From Saxidomus purpurata (taxonomy: Eukaryota > Mollusca > Bivalvia > Venerida > Veneridae): a stretch of 64,000 nt of DNA. The translations under genes were made by a program, and so were the position numbers. The notes under the pieces were generated by a model that was not told the origin of the DNA, made no database searches, and saw nothing but the letters and a program-made list of their open reading frames with translations. Shown in pieces: positions 13,401 through 23,915 of the stretch (position 1 is its first letter; each line of letters starts with the position of its first letter). Location of the stretch: assembly GCA_022818135.1 (NCBI GenBank), contig JAFMSR010000003.1, positions 30,887,962-30,951,961 of the forward strand, given 5' to 3'.

Positions 13401-16400
13401 CATTCACAGATTACTGAAGCAAAGACTTAATGATGCTTGTCAACTTATATACCATTGCAATCTCTACTACCTCATTCTCATTGAAGACTATGAGTCAAAC
13501 AGATTTTCCATATTGTGGGAACCAGCTCAAACAAGAGCTGTCAGTAGGACAGCGTGCTCGACTTTTTTAGTGCTTGCCAATAAAACAAAACTTTGACAGT
13601 TAAGGGCACACAAGACTTTAACTAGGAATTTCTAAGTACAAATCAAGAAAATATTTCACAGAGTTATCTTCTTTTGCTTACAGATAGGTCTTACGATGGT
13701 ACATAAGTACTCCAACTTTCAAAGTAATTTCTCAAATGGTTAAGTTAACAAGTGGACAAGAATGAAAATTTTAACTGAGTTTCTAAGTCAAAAAGGGCCA
13801 TAATTCAAATAAAATCCTTGACAGAATTACCTTCTCCTGCCCATGTTTGGGAATCATGATGGTAAACAAGTATTCCAACTTTCAAATTAATATCTCAAAC
13901 AGTTCAGTCAAAAAGTGGACTGGTACAAAAAACTTAACCAAGATTCTAAGTCGATAAAAGGCCTTAATTTTTCAAACAAATTCCTGACAGAGTTACCTTC
14001 TCTTGCGTACAAATGGGAGTTATGATGTGAAATAGCATTAAAAGTTTCAAAGCAATATCTCAAAGGGTTAAGGCAATATGTGGATTTTACCCATATTCAA
14101 TGTATTTTCTAAGTCAAAAAGGGGCATAATTCTGTCAAAAACCTTGACAGAGTTATGTCCTCTTGTCTGTTGATGAAGGTCGTGATGGTAAACAAGTATG
14201 GTTAGTTTCAAAGCAATACCTCCAATGGTTTTGAAATAAAGTGAGGTGGTACGAAAAACTTAACCAAGCTCAATACACTTTCTAAGTAAAAAAAAGGCCA
14301 TAATTCTGTCAAAAACCTTGACAGAGTTGTGTACTCTTGTCTGTAGATGGAGGTTATGATGGTAAACAAGTATGGTAAGTTTCAAAGCCATACCTCTAAT
14401 ACTTTTGAAATAAAGTGGGGTGGTACAAAAAACTTAACCAAGGTGTGACGCCAACGCCGACGCCGACGCCGACACCGACGCCGACGCCGGGGCGAGTAGG
14501 ATAGCTCCCCTTTTCATAGAAAAGTCGAGCTAAAAATGACATCAAATAATCTTATTTTTAAACGTTACCGTAACTGTAGAGTTTTATCTGTTTGTTACAA
14601 ATTTTCGTGATAACATTCATCTCTGACCAGAACAAAACAGAACCTTTGCATAAGTAGAATAAATTGATCCAAAGCACATTAGTGGGGAATTTCAAATTGA
14701 AATTTAAATTCAAAATCCTGAAAGACATATCACGGCGGACAATTTCAGTTTATAGTAAAGGGATAAAAACCTTTTCCGTCTGTCAAAATTTATTGTTATA
14801 CAGGTACTGTTTTGTCATGTTCTTTGTTTATGTACTTACCGTAAATACTTGGCCATAAGTCGATCACGGTCATAAGTCCAGGGGGCAGTTTTGGCTTTAA
14901 AATAAGTAATTTAGGCTAGACCCTTCCATAAGTCGAGGGAGGATTTTGGCATGATAAAAGGAGTAATTATTGTTTGGGGATTATTAAACAAACATACAAA
15001 CAACAACACTAAAATATCTAATTCTATTCACATCACAAAACATTTTCTTTTACCATTTAAAAATATATACTATAATTTGTTGACCAAGTTTAAAGGTTTT
15101 TTATAATAAATATGTTTTTGTAATTATTGTCGATTATCTCATATTTTCGCGACCCCCTTTTCATGATTTTCGGGTATATATATTTGCCCATTTTTTTCAG
15201 CGTTTACAGAGAATTTAAATGTAAAAAAAATATTCTAGGTATCTTTACAATCTTAAAACATGTCATTAATGATAAATTATATCACATTTTAAAGCGACTG
15301 CACTCCAAATTCGTAGTAAATTTTAATTTTTTGGTAAAATCAATATATATTCAATTTGTCAGCATCAAGATTATTTTCTTTGTGTAAGAGCTAAAAATAA
15401 AGGTAGAAAAAAATATTTACCCAAGCCAGGTTTTGAACTCGGATCTTTGCGCTTACAAAAAATTTACAGGGGCTTAACCTACTACACTACGGAGTCAGCT
15501 GATTTGATGCGAGTTAAAAATATTGATATACCAAAGAGCCCACCCCGTTAGTCATGGGGTGATATTTTCTACAATAAAAGTAAGCAAAACAACACATTTT
15601 AATTGTTTCTTTTGTTAGAAAACTTGTCACGTTATCATAATACAATGCCCCTGATACAGTAATGACAATTGTTTTCTTGAAATTGAAAATTTTCTTTTTT
15701 TAGCGTAACTTGTCCATCTGGAGTGCAGTCGCTTTAAAGATTTTACGTAATTATTCAGAGCTACAGATAAGCTGCGTATTTGCCTAAGTACATGTACGCA
15801 AACAAAATCGACAATAAAGCAATTGAAATAGCAACCCTTGCATACAGAAAAGCAAAGAAAAATAAGTTTATGCATTTGCTTTTAAAATCGCTGCATATTG
15901 AAAGTAAATAAAAGGAAATCGTATTTATAGACTGTTCCAGCGAGCACTGCCTTTCCACTAAATAGTGAACGTGGAATCGGCAAGGATAATCCTTTTCGTC
16001 CGTTTCGTTTTTTAATCAAGTTGTAAACCAGTCTTGGCAGAGATTTAGTATTTCAGGCTTCATTTTGTAAACAAGCAAAGCTTAAGTTTGTCCCGATACG
16101 CAAATGATTTTCTAAAAAAAGCAATTGCTTTCTGGAAAAAAAGCAAATGATCAAAATATAATGGGGTAAAAAAATTTTGTTACTCATTAGAAAACAAAAA
16201 AAGCAACTGGTGAAAAAGTAATGGGGTAAATACCCAATTACACCAAAACCTTATCTTTAGCTCTGATTATTGATGTTTGTCATGTATTTTAGCGACCCCA
16301 CTTGTTTACGATTTTCTGGAATATTTGCTGACATTTTTTTTTAGATTTTAGCAAATTCAAATAAAAAAAAGAATGGCCATTTGACAGCCCTGCATTCATA

Positions 16401-17535
16401 AGTGCAAATTTTGGAGAACTTCAACCCAATAGGGGCCTGAAACATTTTTTTTTTTTTTTTTTTTTTTGTAGAACTCGGCCATAACTCTATTAAGCTTTTG
16501 AAAGTTTTTTTCGAGATCATATTTGGTTGACTTATGGCAGAGTATTTGCCGTAAGTTTACTGCTACTGGCTCCCATAGCTACAAACATTAATATTGTATA
16601 CAAATCATAAATACTTAATCCTGATTGGCAGATAGCTAATTAGCTATCATCTGCCAGGTCCGCAAAAGTCCATGTAGACCTGGAAAATAGCCTATAGACT
16701 TGCACGGATTTCAAGACATTATTTCTATTATATTTTTATTCATTTCCACTACTTTTTATGAGGTATACAATATAATTAACTGTTAGGTCAATATATAGTT
16801 TAGTGGACCTGTTAAAAAGCGTTTATTCACTGAGGATGAAATACTTGTATTATAATACACTCTGCAGCATGTTCAATAATATCTGCACGCTCAATGTGAA
16901 AGTTAAAGGCCAACATAGTCCTGCTTCCTCAACCAACCGTACATACCCTGATTGAAAATTAGAGAGGCTTCTAAACACACACAAACGTTTGATCCAGTGG
17001 TTGAATTACAGTTTGAGATTTAATGATAACAAAAAGAAAACAAGTTAGCTTTGATTACTGTAACTTCTAACTATGTTTGAACTTTGAAGATTAGGCTTGA
17101 CAAAAGAATATAAAAAGTACAAATTATTAATTATTTAACATTTATGATGTAACAAAAACAGACCCTGTGAGGAAGTTAAATTTCAGGTCTGCAGAAGTTT
17201 TGATTTTTTCTGTTTTTGTATTTTTATCAGAATGTGACCTACCGGGTAGTCACTTTTATCAAATCTATGACAGCTGAATATATGAAATAAAATAAATGTA
17301 CTTTCATTTCCAGGTACATATTGCTCAAGTCCGAAAATAAGCAAGACAAAAATAGGGACAAAAGTCATACATGCATAATTTTAAGTAAAATTAATCATTT
17401 TTTAAATACCTTATGTGACCGTATCCCATCTATACTGACAACATAGCCAACACCACAGGCATCTGACTCAAACCTGGGATCATACAACCCAGTAGGTGAT
17501 GGTAGGCCATACTGGGCTCCTTCAGTAACAGGCAT
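1375..17535 (-). CDS. Glutamate synthase (GOGAT), 5' part, six coding exons, runs off the left edge
   Basis: Glutamate synthase transfers the amide nitrogen of glutamine to 2-oxoglutarate to give two glutamates. The coding exons, in order on the minus strand, are 17535-17410, 8645-8515, 7246-7123, 4461-4381, 4154-4110 and 1470-1375. All have AG/GT borders and their phases agree, giving 201 residues. Residues 1-26 look like a propeptide. Cys27 in DACGVGY is the expected N-terminal nucleophile of the class II glutamine amidotransferase domain, exposed by cleavage in known GOGATs. HRGACGC and GDGAG follow, then [31 protein letters not shown] and [10 protein letters not shown], all typical of the large-subunit family in the right order. 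The rest of the amidotransferase domain, the FMN/FeS synthase domain and any NAD(P)H subunit fusion are outside the window. Intron 1 is about 8.8 kb and repeat-filled. The family assignment is firm; cofactor type and localisation cannot be judged. Confidence 0.9.
1471..3162. other. GOGAT intron between exons 5 and 6, left part
   Basis: AT-rich. A weak roughly 43-bp repeat with TTACCTCC and GGTTCAGATGCACAA occurs about three times at 2530-2625. Nothing else is supported. Confidence 0.45.
3170..3841. mobile_element. CACGGACC-family terminal-inverted-repeat element, 672 bp
   Basis: The ends are inverted copies of CACRGACCTATATACACATG continuing into ATTGGCAACT, about 30 bp with one mismatch. 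The 7-bp direct repeat CTGTAAC flanks it at 3163-3169 and 3842-3848. Inside is a roughly 140-bp segment repeated twice (near 3318-3455 and 3531-3680). It has no coding capacity and lies in the GOGAT intron between exons 5 and 6. Confidence 0.8.
4110..4154 (-). CDS. GOGAT coding exon 5 (micro-exon)
   Basis: A 45-base phase-0 exon encoding [15 protein letters not shown]. It is recognisable only because it continues EPLILQ-VFV from exon 4 and leads into VYVLRKY in exon 6. The acceptor is TTTTCCAG and the donor CAG|GTACAA. Confidence 0.85.
4381..4461 (-). CDS. GOGAT coding exon 4
   Basis: An 81-base phase-0 exon (27 residues) encoding [20 protein letters not shown] and QEPLILQ. The acceptor is TTTTTCAG and the donor CAG|GTTAGT. 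GWR-V-VD-N and EPLILQ are GOGAT signatures. Confidence 0.9.
4774..5322. mobile_element. hAT-like non-autonomous element, 549 bp
   Basis: The 14-bp terminal inverted repeat CAGTGTTCCCACTC is perfect at both ends. The 6-bp duplication TTGGCC flanks it at 4768-4773 and 5323-5328. The CAGTG start is usual for hAT elements. There is no transposase. It lies in the GOGAT intron between exons 3 and 4. Confidence 0.8.
6135..6667. mobile_element. TA-target MITE, 533 bp
   Basis: The inverted ends TAGGAGAGATCG and CGATCTCTCCTA sit between TA dinucleotides (6133-6134 and 6668-6669), as expected for Tc1/mariner-type insertion. It is non-coding and lies in the intron between GOGAT exons 3 and 4. Confidence 0.65.
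7123..7246 (-). CDS. GOGAT coding exon 3
   Basis: Encodes [19 protein letters not shown] through TPLGLQ, residues 87-127. The acceptor TTTTGACAG and donor TTACAG|GTACAA give phases that fit both neighbours. The [10 protein letters not shown] segment corresponds to the LPPAGEYATG-like segment of known GOGATs. Confidence 0.9.
7807..8440 (-). mobile_element. Tandem-array (pearl/Helentron-like) element, minus orientation
   Basis: Starts at AACAAGAG, the reverse complement of the CTCTTGTT 3' end shared by other elements here, followed by the hairpin GGGCCATGATGACCC. The body holds diverged repeats with phrases such as 'gactgtaactc' and 'ggggccataactgc'. The far boundary is uncertain. It is in the sense orientation of the GOGAT gene. 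Confidence 0.55.
8515..8645 (-). CDS. GOGAT coding exon 2
   Basis: Encodes [19 protein letters not shown] and the GDGAG loop, residues 43-85 plus two bases of codon 86. The acceptor is TTGTTGCAG and the donor ATGAG|GTACAC. The split Ser codon is completed by the first base of the next exon. Confidence 0.9.
8710..8753. repeat. 22-bp tandem duplication
   Basis: The unit TCTACTAAGGCATATGACAG (plus AG) is present twice in direct succession, identical as far as can be read. Confidence 0.7.
8754..12964. other. GOGAT intron 1, right part
   Basis: Apart from the foldback at 10403-10553, AT-rich unique sequence. No exon with GOGAT-like translation was found, consistent with exon 1 and exon 2 joining directly in phase. 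Confidence 0.5.
10403..10553. repeat. Large hairpin (foldback) repeat, arms about 70 bp
   Basis: The left arm from AATTGTTGGTTTCGGTGTAA and the right arm ending TTACACCGATACCAACAATT are near-perfect inverted copies meeting at about 10475-10485. It is probably the foldback end of a MITE. The next 300 bp (to about 10850) contain a second, weaker inverted pair based on TTTATTTTATG and may belong to the same element. Confidence 0.7.
12969..13296. mobile_element. TTAA-target MITE, 328 bp
   Basis: The ends are CACTGCAGGGCA and TGCCCTGCACTG, with one mismatch between the inverted repeats. TTAA flanks both sides (12965-12968 and 13297-13300), as expected for piggyBac- or Kolobok-type insertion. It is non-coding and lies in GOGAT intron 1. 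Confidence 0.75.
13530..14536 (-). mobile_element. Tandem-array (pearl/Helentron-like) element, minus orientation
   Basis: Read on the minus strand, the element ends with a hairpin and GACAGCTCTTGTT. Subterminal inverted repeats GCTCGACTTTT lie at 13556 and as AAAGTCGAGC at 14521-14530. The body is about five diverged units of roughly 150 bp containing 'ccttgacagagtta' and 'gatggtaaacaagtat'. Near the 5' end (about 14448-14490) is a GACGCC hexanucleotide tract. It is in the sense orientation of the GOGAT gene. Confidence 0.75.
15293..15733. mobile_element. TTAA-target MITE nested in the pogo-like element, 441 bp
   Basis: The perfect inverted ends AGCGACTGCACTCCA and TGGAGTGCAGTCGCT are flanked by TTAA (15289-15292 and 15734-15737). 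A tRNA-like segment (15424-15495) lies inside. Confidence 0.8.
15424..15495 (-). repeat. tRNA-like pseudogene or tRNA-derived SINE head
   Basis: Read on the minus strand, TAGTGTAGTAGGTTAAG resembles a tRNA A box and GAGTTCAAAACC a degraded B box. They are spaced as in a tRNA of about 72 nt. The changes in the B box argue against a working tRNA. Confidence 0.5.
15958..16265 (+). repeat. 305-bp dispersed repeat, copy 1
   Basis: Begins TAAATAGTGAACGTGGAATC and ends near TTATCTTTAGCTCTG. It is nearly identical over its whole length to 47551-47861. It contains two 'aatggggtaaa' motifs and AAGCAAATGATC-type phrases but no coding frame. Confidence 0.85.
17410..17535 (-). CDS. GOGAT coding exon 1 (start codon, Cys27)
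   Basis: Encodes residues 1-42, beginning [10 protein letters not shown]. The ATG is the first in the exon. An acceptor (TTTCACAG) lies 28 bases upstream of it, so at least one non-coding exon must lie further upstream. The donor is AAG|GTATTT. The [19 protein letters not shown] stretch matches the GOGAT amidotransferase N-terminus. Confidence 0.9.
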
Positions 17536-17799
17536 GTTGATGGATGTCTACTCCTGATAAAGCCTGTGAAATAAATGATTTTACAAAGTTAAAGAAAGTA
17601 ACACAATGCTTAAACTAGTATTTAAAAAGTTCATTAATTTGCAGTATAAAGCTCAAAAGTTTACAAGTTATTACTGCAGTTGACATACTGACTATATATT
17701 GTATAATTACTGTATTCCTATTTTTTGATACAACATTCCCATGACTTCTAGCTTTCAAACCATGACATGTCACAAACTTTTTGTCCTATATGAAAGTCA

Positions 17800-18390
17800 C
17801 TTGTTCCTAAGGGGAGTCAGGAGTTGCTAAAAAAGTCAGTAGTTGATAGGGAAAGTCACTGGTTGCTCAAGCAGTAACTGGTCGCTAAAAGTCACCAGCT
17901 GCCAGGGGCAGTCAGTGGTTGCTAGTTGCTAAGGACATCAATGGTTGCTATGGAAGTCACTGGTGGCAAGAGGATGATAAAGGTTGCTAAGTTACTGGTT
18001 GTGAGGGGAAGTCACTGGTTACTAGTCTATATGAAACAAGTGACCCCCTGGGTGGGGTCAATTTGGACCCAAAGCAATTTACTAATAGAGGTCCACTAAA
18101 CAATGCTAAACATTAAATATCTAAGCTCTGGGCCTTGTGGTTTAGAGAAGAAGATTTTTGAAGTTTTTATATGAATATAAGTCTATATGAAAACCAGTAA
18201 CCCACTTATGGCCATCTGAGTTCTGCATGAAATGCAGTTCTTTGAACAAACTTGGTAGAGCCCTATGCCTGCCAAGTTTCAACACCATTGGCTGAATGGT
18301 TTCAGAGAAGATCTGTTGTCTGAAGCAATTGTGGATGGACAGATGACCAGCATCCAATCACCGTAAGAGCTCACATGAGCTCTACATGCT
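17800..18390 (-). mobile_element. Tandem-array element fragment with GGTTGCTA minisatellite
   Basis: 17800-18020 holds about ten degenerate copies of a 20-30-bp unit built on GTCACTGGTTGCTAAGG. 18040-18390, read on the minus strand, matches the 48400 family (phrases 'tctctgaaacca', 'gctctaccaa', 'gaactctgg'). It lies upstream of GOGAT coding exon 1 in the gene's orientation, and its ends are not clear. Confidence 0.55.
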
Positions 18391-19693
18391 CAAATAATTT
18401 TATTCCCTATTTACTTATATTTTTTCATCTTTACAGATTTTTGTACGAGACTTTGATACTCTTGCTGCACCCCGGTATCATTCAGTATAAAACTTTCCAT
18501 ATTTCTACAACACAACTTTATATTAACAGTCCTCTAGTCTAATAAATTCAACATTGAAGCCAGCCAGATAGTTTTTGGATGAGGGCTTCCTTCTACATGG
18601 TTTGACAACTATAAAGTATCAGAACAGGGTCCGTATATTACAGGGTAACGAAACGGCAGAATATGAAAATATGATTGTATAATACCCTTGTCCGAGATAT
18701 GGAATATTTTTGAAAATTTTGATCGGGAAAGCCTATCAACAAAACACTTATAAACTTATTATTTGAGCGAGTTTTCTTATAATCGTGATAATGAAATGTG
18801 AGGTAAGTGTTTAGGTTTATTTTTTTCATCTTTACGTTTTGTTTTCTTTTACAAAATGGTCAAAATAAGCTGTTATAAATGGATGATTGTTGGGAGATAT
18901 TGAAGCGGTAGAGACGCCATTGTTGACACAGTGAAAATGGGTATGTTATGTGAAACTGAACTCTTTGTGATTTAGTATTATCCTATTTTTTTCTGGTGAT
19001 AGAGATAGTTCAAAGATTGCTTGGTAGTGTAACTAAAATAAAAATCAAGTTTTAATTTTCAAAAGTGCATTTTCGAGCGACTGAAATTGATGTTATTGCC
19101 AAGTTATCCAAAATGGCGGCATATTTAGGTGGCGACAATCATTTTACTTATGATTTGTGATCTCATATACTCCATAAATCGTGACGATATCGTCAAAACA
19201 TATAATTGTTTTAAATAATAAGTTGAAAAAATGTGGAAACGTGAAATTTTAGCTCGATTTTCTGTAGATATTTTAGTATAAATGGTTTAAAATTGCAATT
19301 TTTCAGATTGCGGAAGTGTGAAATTATGTTTGTGCTTTTTGTATTCACTTATGCAGTCTACTCTTAAATTCAGTTATTTGATATGCTTTTTATGCTCAAT
19401 GGATTTAAATGAAGTTTCACAGAAAAACTAAAGAAAATTCACAGTTTCGAATGTGACATTAATTAAATAATTGTTTTGTTGACATTTTTGATTCTTTAAA
19501 ACTACTGTTACTACACAAAATTGACCCTGAGGGAGAAATAAAAACACTTTAACAGAGATCTATACAGCGTTACAATGTATTAAAAAGTGTTCATTGTATT
19601 CACCTTTCACTTTGCAAATTGCAAATATCATGGTAAAGAAAAGGAAAATGTTTAAAAAACAAAGCAACTATCGTGTAGTTTGTTCGCACATAT

Positions 19694-19797
19694 ATTTTTT
19701 CAGCATAAACTATACGTATATTTTTTTCAGCATAAACTATTTTTTCAGCATAAACTATACCATTTTTGGCCTGGGGACTGAAAGTCCCCAAGGCCTA
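19694..19797. repeat. Triple short tandem repeat followed by a GC-rich hairpin
   Basis: TTTTTCAGCATAAACTAT occurs three times. It is followed by GGCCTGGGGACT-GAA-AGTCCCCAAGGCC, a stem with one bulge. The hairpin could be the end of a mobile element, but no partner or target duplication is clear. Confidence 0.6.
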
Positions 19798-22069
19798 AGT
19801 TAGTATACCACATTTCAAACCCTGCAAGAATTTTAGCCGTGCTATGTGCGAATAACAACTGTAAACATGCGCTATGCGAAAGTAGTGCAAGACAGACCAG
19901 ATCAATCTTCTGTTTGAATGCCGCATATGATAAGAACATGTTACAAATAAAAATAGTACATAAATCTTCAAACGACTGCAGGAAGGTATATAGCTTACGG
20001 GCTGCATTACACATTTTTTTCTGTTTTAGAAATTAATGCGCTGTTAGCTGATTACGGAAGATAATCATATGCATATCACGGAAAAGTACGGATATTTACG
20101 GAAATTTACGAAAACGTCATTAAGCTCGATATAAGAGTTTGTAGTTTGATTTTCAAATTTCCGATGTTATTTCATTGACAACTTTGTTATTTACGAACAA
20201 TTATATTATATATTTACCTAAAAATAAATGTCTCTAAAAAAGATATAATTTACGTACATTCCCGAGAAGGAACTAACGTGATCAATTTACCCGCCATTTA
20301 TCGAGGACGCTGCATGTCGAGGCCCAGTGAACGGTTTCACCGATTACAACTACAAGGTAACCCAGAATCATTTTTGGTTTTCTCTGTTATACACATTGTA
20401 CAGTACTGTATTTATATTTCATTGCTGGTATTGCTTTGTTTATTTCTGTTTCAAGGTCTTGTCATTGGTACACAATAATTTTCGATCCACATCATCAGAT
20501 CATATCGCTTGAAGTTGTACAAAGCGCAGATCGAATTATTTGTACTGGCTTAAACATTTTATAATGTTGACTATGTGATTATTTTTCATTTAACGTACAT
20601 TTTATAATAAAACAAACTTCCCTGCCATCCATATATTTGTGAATCATTCATTCTGTCATATATTGAATTTCGTCCTCTGCATATTTCGACCCGCGCTTTA
20701 GGTAAGGTTCAGCGCAAAACACGTATGTCAAAAGTTGTTTTTCGGGGAGTTAACCTATAGCCCCCAGGCCTTCAGCGGTCACAGCGCTTTGATTTTGTTT
20801 GCGTTTAACTCGTTTTTTCATAGTAAATTTTATATATTATTATATATTATGATTTTGATATTTAAATTGCTAGAATCTGAATTTTATTGCTGAAAATTAC
20901 GTGAAAATCGTATCAAAATCGAAGAAAAAATGTCTTTACAGTAACGACATTAGTATCAGTAGGGTGCAATATTTCACGTGTAAACACGCTTCCGCTCAAT
21001 AAAGCCGTCGCGTTCATAAATACAGGTAAATTGGCTCGGAAAATATCGCTAGCGTGACATCATATTTTAGCTAATTAACCATATATAGTAGAGTTTCATA
21101 ACCCTATAATATATGGACCCTGATCAGAATAAAAAAATGTGTCGATCAAACCAGTGAGCCAAATTAATTAAGCTATATAAACATAGCCTTTGATTAAATT
21201 GTGTAGTACTAGTAGCAATGCAAAATCAATTAGAGAAGCGTCCCTTGAATGAATCTAATGAATATTAATGAAGCGCTAAAGTCAGCCCAAGAATGGTGCC
21301 GATTTATTTCGCTTAAGAAATGATTAAAAACGGAATTGCCGGAAAACAGTCTAATTTGAATATTTAAATAGGACCTTTGAACCTCAGGGAAAACCCCCAA
21401 ATTATCCGAAAGCTGTAATTTATCAGTACAAAAACAAATGTCAAAAGTTTGACAACTGTTGATTTTCTGTTAAAATATTTACCAATTAATTAACACATCA
21501 TAAATTACAACCTCACACCTCCATATTTATTTGAAGGCTGCATATAGTGAGTAATTCAACATTAAACAGCTGTTTAACTTTATTTCAAATTATGTCTTTT
21601 ACTAAAATACATGTTATGTTCATCAACCAGATGAAATCAAAAACACAATTTTTAAGATTATTACACAATACCTGACCTTAAGCAACCTTGTAGGCCGTCA
21701 GAGTTAACTCCCTTACCAATTAACACTCAGCTTCCCTGATAGTTCTAAGTGAGCGTCTGCTATTAACTGACTTTTACAATTATCGTCTGTCTATAAAGGA
21801 GAAAGTACTATACATATGAAGTAATTATACCTATACTGCAATATATCTGCCTTTTCCGCTATGTCTACCCTTCCTAGAGGTTAAAATGCGGTTTAAAAAG
21901 CCGCAGAATTACCCAAAAATATCCTTTTCACCTACTCACAGTGCACTGTATCTTGGTCGATACGAGACTACGCTAAATAACAAAGATAATCCGAAAATGA
22001 CTAGCATGCGCACACCGCATGATAATTTCTGCCGCAGCTGGGCCGTTCAAAATGGACAGTAGTCTTCCT

Positions 22070-22105
22070 CACGGACCTATGTACACATGTGTATATAGGT
22101 CCGTG
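22070..22105. mobile_element. 36-bp palindrome, two CACGGACC-family ends joined
   Basis: The sequence starts CACGGACCTATGTACACATG and is a near-perfect palindrome ending GGTCCGTG. It is flanked by TCTTCCT (22063-22069) and TCTTCAT (22106-22112), a 7-bp duplication with one change. The same ends bound the 672-bp element at 3170-3841. Confidence 0.65.
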
Positions 22106-23249
22106 TCTTCATGCACGGTCTGATAGTAAATATAGTTAAACAGAATTGAAAAAAAATGACAAGGATTACGATGGTTTGCGGTTATTTTCTCCATTCAATC
22201 ATAAGCGCGCTAAGAATACAGGAGGATAACCACTACACATGTTCTGTAGCATGGGACCTTATGTACATTTACTCTATACGCTAACAGATCCGGGAGCACG
22301 GGGACCATATCCCTGAATTTCAAACTAAAGTGTTCAACGCGGAACTATATACACATATGAACTTATATATTTTAAAAAAGAAAGGTTCCGGTCAGATTTT
22401 ATTCTTGGATAGAACAATGTCTCTGCTTCTTACAGAACTAAAACATTCTGTCTACCATTACATGTATATGCCATTATGAATTTGTAAAACGGCTCCGAAG
22501 GATTATGAACACTGCAATGGTGACCAGTATTCCGGAGGCCCATAAAATATCAAATCTAATTACAGACTAAAATGCAAGGCAGGAGAATTTATGACTGTAC
22601 AGAGGGCCATACAGAGAATGTGAGAGTCATTTTAACCTCTCATAGATTGAGGGTTATGTGTCCGAACATTGCTATCGACTAGATCTATGTCCCTGTATGT
22701 GAGAAATTGACAATTTCTTACTGAGGATAGAGTCTAATTGGAACGAGTATTAAGTAAACTGTCCGCCCGTTAAAATTGGAGCGAGCTACAACAACATCTT
22801 TAGACGATGTAGTTATTACAGCCTTCATATACTATAGTATCATATTTGTGCGATAACACCAACAGACATATCGATCAGCAGCTCATTTTTATCATACTCC
22901 AAAATCCCCATTTTAATTTCTCGTATTTGGTTCTTATGACAAATCTTTTTAACAAGATACAATGATTTATGTCACGAGCAACAATTAACACTACAGTGTA
23001 ATTTTGATTTAACAATATATGGACAAATCTAATAATGTATCACGAGGGGTTAATATTGATAACGGTTTCGACACACCTCCAATATACTGTAAACATTGTA
23101 GTACTACAGTGTTAACTTGACATGAGATCGTTACCAGCGAGTAACCGTGCATGCTTGCGCTGCGTGTTGAGCACATGGTACAAATATTCTCTCATTGATG
23201 TCTGTTAGCCAACCAATCAGAGATCGACATACAGTTGTTGATCATTCAT

Positions 23250-23284
23250 AATATATTTCGCTGTCTGTACGTTGGTTATTCAGA
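23250..23284 (+). promoter_or_regulatory. Candidate TATA box and initiator of the orphan gene
   Basis: TAATATATTT at about 23249-23258 lies about 30 bases before TTCAGA (23279-23284). That is the usual TATA-to-initiator spacing just ahead of a non-coding exon ending in a good donor (TTTTAG|GTAAGT at 23378/23379). This is inferred from motif and spacing only. Confidence 0.4.
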
Positions 23285-23623
23285 AACACTTCAGCGGTGC
23301 GCGGATCAACTTACTGCAAAAACACAGTGTTAAAATTATATTTCCTTTCCACTTAAGGATTTCTTCTATATATTTTAGGTAAGTCTGTTTGAAATATAGC
23401 TTACTTTTCGTGTTCACATACTTGATTATTTTGTTTTCATCACTACACTACACAAATTTATTAATGAAACTGGATTAAGGCGGAAAAAACACGTTATACC
23501 ATTCGTGCTTAGGATTTAAACAGCATACAAGTTCACATACTATTAATAAAAACATGTAACTTTATTGGAAAAAGAAAATAGTCGGTACTTCATTTCAATA
23601 AATTTATTTTATCTTTAAAGAAT

Positions 23624-23915
23624 ATGTCTTTGATGAACGTTGAAGCCCAAACTTCCATGGACATGGAGCTCGGAATCATCCGATACGACGATGAGGATGA
23701 AATGTACCTGAGATGGTTGTCTGTGTATGCCACTATCAGACCAGGCGACCTTAAAAGGGACATCTCAAGCAGCCGAGCAGATGGTCAGAAGTCCCTGACA
23801 GACCTATTCCAAGCCTGGGGTATGAGAGATCAAACCGACATTAACTGTGTGGAGAGTGGACACGAACACAATCCAGAACAGTTGGAGCTAAGAGAACACG
23901 AACTTTCTGTGAAAG
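23624..23915 (+). CDS. Orphan gene coding exon 1
   Basis: Residues 1-97 plus one base. The frame stays open to the splice donor. Beyond it the reading runs into intronic AT-rich sequence. Confidence 0.7.

Larger units (their letters stand above)
14839..16551. mobile_element. pogo/Tc1-mariner-like non-autonomous element, 1.7 kb, with nested insertions
   Basis: The roughly 25-bp imperfect inverted ends begin CCGTAAATACTTGGCCATAA on the left, with TTATGGCAGAGTATTTGCCG on the right. TA dinucleotides flank both sides (14837-14838 and 16552-16553). The interior carries a TTAA-type MITE (15293-15733) and a 305-bp dispersed repeat (15958-16265). No transposase frame survives. Confidence 0.7.
18391..23240. 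other. Upstream/intergenic region between the divergent GOGAT and orphan genes
   Basis: No coding exon could be supported. It holds three tandem 20-bp copies of TTTTTCAGCATAAACTAT (19694-19760), a hairpin at 19768-19797, a 36-bp palindromic element (22070-22105) and AT-rich unique sequence. The GOGAT promoter and non-coding first exon(s) are expected here or in 17564-18391 but cannot be pinpointed. Confidence 0.5.

Noticed and set aside
20278..20356. Possible first exon starting ATGTCGAGGCCCAGTGAACG with donor CAAG|GTAACC
   Set aside because: No downstream exon that continues it could be found, so it is unsupported.
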